A stretch of 14,329 nucleotides of DNA from DATLGD01 sp035540755. Its GTDB lineage: Bacteria > Actinomycetota > Actinomycetes > Mycobacteriales > SCTD01. Location of the stretch: assembly GCA_035540755.1 (NCBI GenBank), contig DATLGD010000010.1, forward strand, positions 1 to 14,329, written 5' to 3'. The notes beneath the pieces were generated by a model. It was not told the DNA's origin, searched no databases, and saw nothing but the letters and a program-made list of their open reading frames with translations. Every line of letters starts with the position of its first letter. Position 1 is the stretch's first letter. The position numbers and the translations under genes are program-made. Positions 1 to 6,585 of this stretch are shown here, piece by piece.

Positions 1-801
1 ACCCAGGTCCTGCTGGCCGGTCTCGACCTGGCCGTGCGCGGGGACCGGCAGGACGGCGACACCCGCTCGCAGCGGCAGCGCCGCGGCGACGTGCTCGTCC
101 AGTGGGCCCGGCAGGAGATCGCCGAACGCGGCGGCGACAGCATCCGGGAGGACCTGCGCAGCGTGCGGGCGCAGCTGCTGCTGACCGTCACCGCCGAGCA
201 GCTCGCCGCCGCCGCCCGACTCGGCCGGCTCGGCGGACACCACACCCCGGCGGTACTGGACAGCCCCGCCCTCGCCGACGACGTCACCGGCCCGTGGCCG
301 TGGGGCGGGCAGGACACGACCGCTGCCGAGCAGCCCCTCGACAGCACAAGGGTGCCCGCCGGCGGAAGCCTCGGCCCCGGCCTGCTGGTCAGCCTCGAGG
401 CGGTGCGACGGCTGACCTGCGACGCCTCGATCAGCCTGGCCGTCCAGCCCGACGCCGACAGCCGCAGCGAACTCGCCTCCGGCCCGCTCGGGTTGCGCCC
501 CCAGCCACGCCGCGACCCGCTCTACGTCGGCCGGGCCGCCCGCATCGTCACCGCAGCCCAGTGGCGCGCCCTGGTCCTGCGCGACCGGCACTGCGTGGTC
601 AAAGGCTGCCGCCGACGACCCCTGCAGTGCCAAGCCCACCACGTCAAGCACTGGCTCGACGGCGGAGCCACCGACCTCGACAACCTCGTCCTGCTCTGCT
701 TCCAGCACCACCACGACCACCACGACCGCGGCCACGACCTCCGACACCGCGACGGACGCTGGATCACCGTCACCGGCTGGGGAGCCCACGCACCGCCCTG
801 A
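1..801 (+). CDS. DUF222/HNH endonuclease family protein (13E12-type), 5' end cut off by window
   Basis: The frame is open from base 1 with no stop, so the gene begins before the window; the first internal ATG, at 34, is probably not the start. The visible 266 residues hold the end of a helical DUF222-like region, then a C-terminal HNH nuclease domain. The HNH part shows a C-x4-C pair (codons at 592 and 607), a His-His pair (637-642) followed by H-W (649-654), and an N-L-x-x-L-C-x-x-H-H core (682-711). These are the metal-binding and catalytic positions of the family. An unusually His-rich stretch follows (HHHDHHDRGHDLRH, from 706). Such proteins occur in many copies in actinobacteria (REP13E12 in M. 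tuberculosis); their role is not settled, and mobile-element or DNA-cleavage functions are suggested. It converges on the small gene ending at 822. The family call is firm; nuclease activity is inferred. Confidence 0.88.
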   Translation, partial: TQVLLAGLDLAVRGDRQDGDTRSQRQRRGDVLVQWARQEIAERGGDSIREDLRSVRAQLLLTVTAEQLAAAARLGRLGGHHTPAVLDSPALADDVTGPWPWGGQDTTAAEQPLDSTRVPAGGSLGPGLLVSLEAVRRLTCDASISLAVQPDADSRSELASGPLGLRPQPRRDPLYVGRAARIVTAAQWRALVLRDRHCVVKGCRRRPLQCQAHHVKHWLDGGATDLDNLVLLCFQHHHDHHDRGHDLRHRDGRWITVTGWGAHAPP

Positions 802-821
802 CGGGGCGCGCCTCCGGGCGC

Positions 822-1046
822 TCAGCCTGTGACGGCGCCCTTGACGGCGCGGGCCGGGGCGGTCCACCCGTGCCGCTCGAGCGCCTTGCGCAGCAGCAGC
901 CCGGCCATCGCCTTGGACTCGGCGAGCTCGAGCAGCTCGCGGGGCTCCCCACCGATCGTCGACGCCTCGTCGAGGCGCTCGGCGGCGTCGAGGAAGCTGC
1001 GCATGGCAGAGCGCACAGCGGCGTCGTCGAAGCCCTTCTGCGGCAT
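822..1046 (-). CDS. Small hypothetical protein (74 aa)
   Basis: I do not recognise a named family. The product is 74 residues, probably all helical and cytoplasmic, without a signal peptide or membrane segment. Two amphipathic helices can be seen, one around SAMRSFLDAAERLDEA and one around RELLELAESKAMAGLLL, followed by a basic tail (RHGWTAPARAVKGAVTG). I take it as real because its composition is balanced (Ala, Leu, Glu, Asp), unlike the Arg/Pro-rich shadow frames opposite, and because it fills the space between its neighbours. The start is the ATG at 1046; no clear Shine-Dalgarno lies before it. It lies 48 bases downstream of the glycosylase gene on the same strand, so the two may be co-transcribed. 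It ends 20 bases from the convergent HNH gene, where only a weak 5-bp GC hairpin (808-821) is visible. Confidence 0.6.
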   Translation of the reverse strand: MPQKGFDDAAVRSAMRSFLDAAERLDEASTIGGEPRELLELAESKAMAGLLLRKALERHGWTAPARAVKGAVTG

Positions 1047-1094
1047 GCGGTGGAGTGTGCCTGAGGTCGTCCCGGCACGCCAGGGCCGTCCGGC

Positions 1095-2069
1095 TCAGTG
1101 CGCCCGGTGGTCCTGCACCGTCATCCGCGGCCCGAACCGCGGCTTGCCGGAACCCCCCGGGAGGGAGGAGCTGCACTCGAGCAGCCGCACCACCCGGTAC
1201 CGGTGCGGACGCCACGGCTCCAGCAGCTCGACCATCCCGTCGTCGTCGAGCGGCCGCCCGGCCAGTGCCCAGCCGACGGACTGCGACAGGTGGTAGTCGC
1301 CGACCGAGAGCGCGTCGGTGTCGCCCAGGGCGCGCTGGGCGACCTCGGCAACCGTCCAGACGCCGATGCCGGACACCGCGGTCAGCCGGCGGGCGGCGTC
1401 GGCCGGACCCATCCCGACCACCTCCTCCAGCCGGGCCGCCACCCGCATCGCGAGGCAGATCGTGCGGGAGCGCTTGGGGTCCACGCCCGCGCGGTGCCAC
1501 TCCCAGCTCGGGACGTGCCGCCACACCTCGGCGGTCGGGGGGACGCGCATGCCGGCGGGAGCCGGACCGGGCGCCGGCGTCCCGAAGCGCAGCACCAGGT
1601 GCCGGAAGGCCGCGCGGGCCTCCTTGCCGGTGACCTTCTGCTCCAGCACCGCCGGCACGAGGGCCTCGACGACACGGCCGGTGCGCGGGATCCGCAGCCC
1701 CGGCACGCGGGCCGCGGTGTCGGCCAGCAGGGTGCAGTGCGGCTCGAACCCCTCGGCGGTGTCGCGGGCGCCGAGCAGGTCCGGCAGGCCCGCCACGAGC
1801 TCCTCGGCGCCCGGCCCCCAGGCCTGGCAGACGACGTCGGCAAGCGAGCTCTGGGTGAGCCGGTAGGTGACCGGCCCGGTCGGCATCGCGCTGGTGCGCC
1901 AGACGGCGCCGTCCTCGGTGACGCGGTGCGTCGGGTCGGCCCGGCCGCGCCGGAGCGGCGCCGACGTGAGGCGCACGTCCACCGGCAGCTGCGGGCGCCA
2001 GCGCGTCGTGACGTCGGGCTCGGTCCGCGCGCCCGCGCCGGGCCCGACCACCACCGTCACGGCGACCAC
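1095..2069 (-). CDS. DNA-3-methyladenine glycosylase 2 family protein (HhH-GPD, AlkA-like)
   Basis: A base-excision repair enzyme expected to cut the N-glycosidic bond of alkylated purines such as 3-methyladenine, leaving an abasic site. The 324-residue product has an N-terminal domain typical of the actinobacterial branch (WRPQLPVDVR, then a tryptophan-containing VWRTS strand), and a core helix with LEQKVTGKEA, matching the AlkA region with QQVTGKAA-like sequence. A helix-hairpin-helix carries VSGIGVWTVAEV (G234-I-G236), and after it LSVGDYHL, where D258 is the expected catalytic aspartate. No Cys cluster for an Fe-S centre is visible, which argues against EndoIII/MutY. The start is taken as GTG at 2069; a slightly later GTG is also possible. 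The gene is divergent from acetoacetyl-CoA synthetase with 46 bases between the starts, and is followed by a small hypothetical gene. Substrate range cannot be read from sequence. Confidence 0.9.
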   Translation of the reverse strand: MVAVTVVVGPGAGARTEPDVTTRWRPQLPVDVRLTSAPLRRGRADPTHRVTEDGAVWRTSAMPTGPVTYRLTQSSLADVVCQAWGPGAEELVAGLPDLLGARDTAEGFEPHCTLLADTAARVPGLRIPRTGRVVEALVPAVLEQKVTGKEARAAFRHLVLRFGTPAPGPAPAGMRVPPTAEVWRHVPSWEWHRAGVDPKRSRTICLAMRVAARLEEVVGMGPADAARRLTAVSGIGVWTVAEVAQRALGDTDALSVGDYHLSQSVGWALAGRPLDDDGMVELLEPWRPHRYRVVRLLECSSSLPGGSGKPRFGPRMTVQDHRAH

Positions 2070-2102
2070 TGTGCCTGACGACCGGCTCGGCGGGCGGGGG
2101 CT

Positions 2103-2108
2103 TAGGGT
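2103..2108 (+). promoter_or_regulatory. Candidate -10 element (TAGGGT) of a leaderless promoter for acetoacetyl-CoA synthetase
   Basis: TAGGGT fits the actinobacterial -10 consensus TAnnnT and ends 7 bases before the GTG at 2116. Transcription would therefore start at or next to the start codon. No Shine-Dalgarno precedes the GTG, which agrees with a leaderless mRNA. No convincing -35 box is visible at the normal spacing. Inferred from sequence only. Confidence 0.5.
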
Positions 2109-2115
2109 GCGCGCC

Positions 2116-4077
2116 GTGAGCGGAGTCGACGAGGGAACACTGCTGTGGAGTCCGTCCGGGGAGCGGGCGGCCGCGTCGCAGCTCAGCCGGTTCTGGCGCT
2201 TCGTGTCGGACCGCGGTGTCGCCCCGCACGACGCCGAGGGGCTGTGGCGCTGGTCGATCGAGGACCTGCCGGCGTTCTGGCGCGCCGTCGTCGACTTCTT
2301 CGAGGTGCGCTACGACGGCTCGCCTGACGTCGTGCTCGCCGACGACCGGATGCCCGGCGCGCACTGGTTTCCCGACCTGCGGCTGAACTACGCCGAGCAC
2401 GCGCTCGCCCGCACCGGCGAGCAGGACGCGCTCGTCGCCGTCGCCGAGGACGGCGCCACCCGGCGCCTGACCCGCGACGAGCTGCGCAGCCAGGTCGGCG
2501 CCGCCGCGGCCGGTCTGCGCCGGCTCGGCGTCGGGGAGGGCGACCGCGTCGTCGCCGTGCTGCCCAACGGCGTCGAGGCCGTGGTCGCCTTCCTCGCCAC
2601 CGCCTCGCTCGGCGCGGTCTGGTCGTCGTGCTCGCCCGACTTCGGCGCCCGCAGCCTGGTCGACCGCTTCTCGCAGGTCGAGCCGACCGTGCTGATCGGC
2701 ACCGACGCCTACAGCTACGGCGGCAAGCGGTTCGCCACGGTCGGCACGTTGCAGGAGGTGCGTGCGGCGCTGCCGTCGCTGCGCGCCACCGTCGTCGTCC
2801 CGGCCGGAGTCGACCCTGAGCTGCCCGAAGGCGCCCTCCCCTGGAGCGAGCTGGTCGCCGAGCCGGCCGAGCCCGACCCGCTGCGCCTGCCGTTCGACGC
2901 GCCGCTGTGGATCCTCTACTCCTCCGGCACGACCGGGCTGCCCAAGCCGATCGTGCAGGGCCAGGGCGGCATCCTGCTCGAGCACCTGAAGTCGCACGGC
3001 CTGCACGCCGACCTGCGTGACGGCGACCGCTTCACCTGGTTCACCACCACCGGCTGGATGATGTGGAACAAGCTCGTCTCCGGCCTGCTGGTCGGGGCGA
3101 CGGTCGTGCTCTACGACGGCTCCCCCGGCTACCCCGACCTCGGCGCGCTGTGGCGGCTGGCCGAGCGCGAGCGCATCACCAGCTTCGGCACGTCCGCGCC
3201 GTTCCTGACCGCGTGCATGTCCGAGGGTCTGGTTCCCCAGGACGTCGCCGACCTGTCGCAGCTGCGCTACCTCGGCTCCACCGGGGCGCCGCTGTCGCCG
3301 GAGGGGTTCGCCTGGGTCTACGAGAACGTCTCTGACGACGTGCTGCTCGGCTCGCTGTCGGGCGGCACGGACGTCTGCACCGCGTTCGTGCACTCGCACC
3401 CGCTGCTGCCGGTGCGGGCCGGGGAGATCCAGTGCCGGGCGCTCGGCTGCGCCGTCGAGGTGTTCGACGCCGACGGCCGCCCGGTCGAGGGCGAGGTGGG
3501 CGAGCTCGTCGTCACCCGCCCGATGCCGTCGATGCCGCTGCGGTTCTGGGGCGACGACGACGGCTCCCGGCTGCTCGAGAGCTACTTCTCCGACTACCCG
3601 GGGGTGTGGCGGCACGGGGACTGGGCCCGTCTCGTCCCCCATGAGGAGGCTCCTGCCGGGGTCGTCATCTACGGCCGGTCGGACTCGACCCTGAACCGCG
3701 GCGGCGTCCGCATCGGCACGTCGGAGTTCTACCGGGTCACCGAGGACGTGCCGGAGATCGCGGACTCGCTCGTGGTGGACACCAGCGCCCTCGGCGTCGA
3801 GGGCCGGCTGCTGCTGTTCGTCGTGCTGCGCGAGGGCGCGGTGCTCGACGACGACCTGCGCGGCCGGCTGAAGAAGGCGCTGCGCTCGCACCTGTCGCCA
3901 CGCCACGTGCCGGACGAGATCACCCAGATCGACGCCGTGCCGCGCACCCTCAACGGCAAGAAGCTCGAGGTGCCGGTGAAGCGGCTGCTCGCCGGCGTCC
4001 CGCTGGAGCAGGCCGTCTCGCTGGGCGCAGTCGCCGACGTCACGACGCTGCAGCCCTTCCTCGACAGGACCCGCTGA
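2116..4077 (+). CDS. aacS: Acetoacetyl-CoA synthetase (acetoacetate-CoA ligase)
   Basis: Activates acetoacetate with ATP and CoA to acetoacetyl-CoA, AMP and pyrophosphate, feeding ketone bodies or leucine-derived acetoacetate into central metabolism. The 653-residue product has the family length (about 650). It carries the adenylate-forming motifs in order: P-loop-like YSSGTTGLPK (268-277), GGTD before the substrate region, GVWRHGDW (496-503, Asp502 binding ribose), the hinge YGRSDSTLNRGGVR (519-532), and the C-terminal LNGKKLEVPVK, where K615 is the expected catalytic lysine. The N-terminal LLWSPSGERA and FWRFVSDRG, and an LNYAEH motif (ACAS_N domain), separate it from ordinary acyl-CoA ligases. 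The frame stays open far upstream, but homology begins at the GTG at 2116, just behind a -10-like box, so that start is chosen. It stands alone, with no thiolase or CoA transferase next to it. Acetyl-CoA synthetase is the main alternative; the LNGKK motif and the N-terminus favour acetoacetate. Confidence 0.93.
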   Translation: MSGVDEGTLLWSPSGERAAASQLSRFWRFVSDRGVAPHDAEGLWRWSIEDLPAFWRAVVDFFEVRYDGSPDVVLADDRMPGAHWFPDLRLNYAEHALARTGEQDALVAVAEDGATRRLTRDELRSQVGAAAAGLRRLGVGEGDRVVAVLPNGVEAVVAFLATASLGAVWSSCSPDFGARSLVDRFSQVEPTVLIGTDAYSYGGKRFATVGTLQEVRAALPSLRATVVVPAGVDPELPEGALPWSELVAEPAEPDPLRLPFDAPLWILYSSGTTGLPKPIVQGQGGILLEHLKSHGLHADLRDGDRFTWFTTTGWMMWNKLVSGLLVGATVVLYDGSPGYPDLGALWRLAERERITSFGTSAPFLTACMSEGLVPQDVADLSQLRYLGSTGAPLSPEGFAWVYENVSDDVLLGSLSGGTDVCTAFVHSHPLLPVRAGEIQCRALGCAVEVFDADGRPVEGEVGELVVTRPMPSMPLRFWGDDDGSRLLESYFSDYPGVWRHGDWARLVPHEEAPAGVVIYGRSDSTLNRGGVRIGTSEFYRVTEDVPEIADSLVVDTSALGVEGRLLLFVVLREGAVLDDDLRGRLKKALRSHLSPRHVPDEITQIDAVPRTLNGKKLEVPVKRLLAGVPLEQAVSLGAVADVTTLQPFLDRTR

Positions 4078-4109
4078 GAAATCAACAGCACCCTAGTGCT
4101 GTTGATTTC
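4078..4109. terminator. Bidirectional hairpin terminator between convergent genes
   Basis: A perfect 14-bp inverted repeat (arms 4078-4091 and 4096-4109) with a 4-base loop CCTA. It begins directly after the TGA of acetoacetyl-CoA synthetase and ends 4 bases before the stop of the convergent GT4 gene. The outer part of the stem is A/T-rich (GAAATCAA/TTGATTTC), very unlike the surrounding DNA, so each strand gives a hairpin ending in a short U-rich run. This suits Rho-independent termination in both directions. Confidence 0.85.
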
Positions 4110-4113
4110 CGGG

Positions 4114-5241
4114 TCAGGCGCCGGCAGCCGCCTCGTAGGCGGCCAGGTGCTGCGCGGCCGAGCGGTCCCAGGTGAACTCCTCGGCCCGCGCCAGCCCGGC
4201 CTCGGTCAGCGCACGCCGGCGGTCCTCGTCGTCGTAGAGCGCCAGCATGGCCGCTGACAGGCTGTCGGGGTCGACATCGGTGTACTCGACGGCGTCGCCG
4301 CCGACCTCGGGGATCGCCAGCCGGCGGCTGGTGAGCACCGGCGCTCCGCACGACATCGCCTCGAGCACCGGCAGGCCGAAGCCCTCGCCGAGGGTCGGGT
4401 AGGCGAGCATCGTCGCGCCGCCGAGGAAGCCGGGCAGGTCGGTGATGCGCAGGTAGCCCGGCCGCAGCACGCGCAGGTGGGCAGGGACCTCGCGCACGAC
4501 GCGGTCGACGTCGTCGTCCCAGCCGGACGCACCGGCGACGACGAGGGCCGGGGCGTCTTCGCGGTCCGAGAAGGCCTGCACCCAGGCCCGGACCAGGTTG
4601 GGCACGTTCTTGCGAGGCTCGATCTTGCCGAGGAAGGCGATCCAGCGGCGGCCGTCCAGGCCGAGCCGCGCCGACACCCGGGCTCGCTCACCCTCGTCGG
4701 GACGGTGGAACACCGTGCGGTCGACGCCGTGGTAGGCGACGTCGATGCGCCCGGCATCGGCGTCGAGGACGCGGACGAGCTCGTCGCGGGTGGCGGCGCT
4801 CGGCACCACGCACCGATCCGCACGGCGCAGCGCGGTGCGCGTGGCCGAGCGGAAGAAGGTGGCCCGGCCGCTGTCCTGCACGGCGGGCTCGGTGAACATC
4901 GTGACGTCGTGCAGCGTCACCACCACGGGACAGCCGGTGCGCAGCGGCATCGTGTAGTGCGGCGCGTGCACGACCTCGGCCCCGACCTGCTCCGCGACCT
5001 GCGGCAGGCCGGTCTGCTCCCAGGCCAGCCGGGCCGGGCGGTGCGAGATGGCCGGCGGCCCGGGAACCACGGTGACGTGCTCGCCGAGGCGGCGGTAGCG
5101 CTCGGCGTCGGCCCGCTGGCAGGTGAGCACGAGGTCGGTGCCGGCGCGGGCCAGCGCCAGCAGGAGGTTGTCGACGTACCGGCCCAGACCGCCGCGATCG
5201 GCCGGAACGGCGGTCGCGTCGACGAGCACCCGCGGTGGCAC
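4114..5241 (-). CDS. GT4-family glycosyltransferase (GT-B fold, mannosyltransferase-like)
   Basis: Predicted retaining glycosyltransferase that moves a sugar from a nucleotide-sugar donor to a growing glycan on the cytoplasmic side. The 375-residue protein is a normal two-domain GT-B enzyme. The N-terminal domain has the glycine-rich acceptor loop DRGGLGRYVDNLL and TLHDVTMF. The C-terminal domain has the donor-site FLGKIEPRKN (K206, E208, R210) and the EX7E motif in GEGFGLPVLEAM (E286 and E294). No signal peptide or membrane segment is seen. The GTG start at 5241 is supported by a GAGGAG ribosome binding site at 5256-5251, 9 bases away. It lies 92 bases downstream of the mannose-1-phosphate guanylyltransferase gene on the same strand, so GDP-mannose is a reasonable but unproven donor. 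It ends at the convergent hairpin terminator. Confidence 0.88.
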   Translation of the reverse strand: MPPRVLVDATAVPADRGGLGRYVDNLLLALARAGTDLVLTCQRADAERYRRLGEHVTVVPGPPAISHRPARLAWEQTGLPQVAEQVGAEVVHAPHYTMPLRTGCPVVVTLHDVTMFTEPAVQDSGRATFFRSATRTALRRADRCVVPSAATRDELVRVLDADAGRIDVAYHGVDRTVFHRPDEGERARVSARLGLDGRRWIAFLGKIEPRKNVPNLVRAWVQAFSDREDAPALVVAGASGWDDDVDRVVREVPAHLRVLRPGYLRITDLPGFLGGATMLAYPTLGEGFGLPVLEAMSCGAPVLTSRRLAIPEVGGDAVEYTDVDPDSLSAAMLALYDDEDRRRALTEAGLARAEEFTWDRSAAQHLAAYEAAAGA

Positions 5242-5333
5242 GCTCTGCAGCTCCTCGGTCCGTCGGCCGTCGGTGACCGGCCCTCGCGCGGAAGGCTCGC
5301 ACGGACCCTACGCCGCTCGCGAGCCCTGGTGGC

Positions 5334-6422
5334 TCAGGCCCGCGATGGGACGTGGGCGACGACCTGGGCGTGCAGCTCCTTGAGCCGCTGCGCCTCCCCG
5401 GCCGGCATGACCAGCGTGGCCCCCGGGGTGTGCACGACCACCAGCCCTGAGCAGCCGACCAGGGCGACGAGGTGATCGGGATCGGACGAGGCGACGACGT
5501 TGCCGCGGCTGGCGTGCAGGACCGCCGAGCCCGCCGCGACGGCGTTGCCGTCGTCGTCCCGGCCGACGGCGTCGCCGTAGGCGGGCCACGACCCGACGTC
5601 CAGCCAGCGCGCGTCGAGCGGCAGGGCCGCGACGGTGAACTCCGGCGACGCCGACGCCGGCTCCATGACGCCGAGGTCGACGCTGATCCGCGCGACCGAC
5701 TCCCACGCCTCCTCGGCGAGGTCCGCCCAGGCGGGCGTGCCGTAGGCGGCGCCGAGCCGGCGGAGCAGGACCGCGGACTGCGGCACGAACGCGTCGACGG
5801 CGCGCAGCAGCGTCGCGGCCCGCCACACGAACATGCCGGAGTTCCACAGGTAGCGGTCGGGACCGGCGGCCAGGAAGTCCGCGGCCACGGGCAGCGTCGG
5901 CTTCTCGCGGAAGGTGGTGACCTCCCGGGCCGCGCCGGCCAGGGGCTCCCCCAGCTCGAGGTAGCCGAAGCCGGTCGCCGGGGCGTTCGGCACCACGCCG
6001 AAGGTGACGAGCGCGTCGTCGCGCTGCTCGGCGAGGACGAAGGCGGCGTCCAGCACCTCGGCGAAGCTGTCCAGCGGGTCGATGAGGTGGTCGGCGGTGA
6101 GGACGGCGACGACGGCGTCCGGGTCCTGCTCGGCCACCACGGCGCAGGACAGCGCGACGGCCGGCAGCGTGTCGCGCCCCGAGGGCTCCACGACGAGCCG
6201 GTCGGGACGCAGGCCCTCGACCGCCTCGACGGCGCCGCGCAGCCGCTCGCCGGCGGCCAGCCACACCCGCTCGGGCGGGACGCAGGAGGTCGCCCGTTCG
6301 ACCGCGACGTCGAGCAGCGACCGTCCCTCCAGCAGCGGGACGAGCTGCTTCGGGCGGTCGGCCGTGGAGAACGGCCAGAGCCGGGTGCCGGAGCCGCCGG
6401 CGAGGATCATCGCGTGACGCAC
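5334..6422 (-). CDS. manC: Mannose-1-phosphate guanylyltransferase (GDP-mannose pyrophosphorylase)
   Basis: Makes GDP-mannose from mannose-1-phosphate and GTP, the donor for mannosylated envelope glycans, lipoglycans and protein mannosylation. The 362-residue product begins with MRHAMILAGGSGTRLWPFS, the signature nucleotide-binding loop (G9-R14), followed by RPKQ with K25. Further along are FREKP and the LWNSGMFVWR stretch, both family hallmarks. It has the length of the single-domain enzyme and lacks the C-terminal mannose-6-phosphate isomerase domain of the bifunctional type. The frame is open far upstream into the opposite-strand LCP gene, but homology begins at the GTG at 6422, so that start is chosen; an ATG at 6410 falls inside the signature. 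No Shine-Dalgarno is present, but a -10-like TACCCT lies 6 bases upstream. Divergent from the LCP gene; probably co-transcribed with the downstream GT4 gene. Confidence 0.93.
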   Translation of the reverse strand: MRHAMILAGGSGTRLWPFSTADRPKQLVPLLEGRSLLDVAVERATSCVPPERVWLAAGERLRGAVEAVEGLRPDRLVVEPSGRDTLPAVALSCAVVAEQDPDAVVAVLTADHLIDPLDSFAEVLDAAFVLAEQRDDALVTFGVVPNAPATGFGYLELGEPLAGAAREVTTFREKPTLPVAADFLAAGPDRYLWNSGMFVWRAATLLRAVDAFVPQSAVLLRRLGAAYGTPAWADLAEEAWESVARISVDLGVMEPASASPEFTVAALPLDARWLDVGSWPAYGDAVGRDDDGNAVAAGSAVLHASRGNVVASSDPDHLVALVGCSGLVVVHTPGATLVMPAGEAQRLKELHAQVVAHVPSRA

Positions 6423-6428
6423 CCGGCG

Positions 6429-6434
6429 AGGGTA
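6429..6434 (-). promoter_or_regulatory. Candidate -10 element (TACCCT) of a leaderless promoter for manC
   Basis: Read on the minus strand, TACCCT matches TAnnnT and ends 6 bases before the GTG at 6422. As with the box before acetoacetyl-CoA synthetase, the start codon has no Shine-Dalgarno, so the transcript may begin at the start codon. No -35 box is evident. Confidence 0.42.
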
Positions 6435-6502
6435 GTGGCGCCACCGCCCCGTCCGGCCGCGCCCCGCCCGTCGGGATCCGCCCCCGCGGCCGCTTCCGCC
6501 GA

Positions 6503-6508
6503 TAGAGT
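6503..6508 (+). promoter_or_regulatory. Candidate -10 element (TAGAGT) for the LCP-TIGR03089 unit
   Basis: TAGAGT in GATAGAGTGAG is the most AT-rich spot in the 163-base divergent gap (6423-6585) and fits TAnnnT. It would give a leader of about 70 bases ahead of the LCP start, which has its own AGGGAG ribosome binding site at 6570-6575. No good -35 box is seen. The rest of the gap shows no clear operator or riboswitch. Confidence 0.4.
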
Positions 6509-6585
6509 GAGCCGGCCGCGGGCGGAACTCGTCGGGCCGCACGGACGTCCTCCTCGGGGGCGACCAGACAGGGAGAACGAGCCGG

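Noticed and set aside
808..821. GCGCC/GGCGC hairpin between the HNH gene and the small hypothetical gene
   Set aside because: Only a 5-bp stem without a U-run; such GC palindromes are frequent by chance here.
1055..2078. The 9-mer TGTGCCTGA occurring at 1056-1064 and 2070-2078, both just upstream of minus-strand genes
   Set aside because: A single repeated 9-mer is expected by chance in a 14-kb GC-rich window, and no wider symmetry or shared spacing to the start codons supports an operator.
1867..2115. Upstream extension of the acetoacetyl-CoA synthetase frame
   Set aside because: This part lies opposite the glycosylase gene, has no similarity to the family N-terminus, and would leave the -10-like box inside the gene.
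4477..5475. A 332-codon plus-strand frame opposite the GT4 gene
   Set aside because: Antisense shadow with no recognisable domain, running across the GT4 start and its ribosome binding site.
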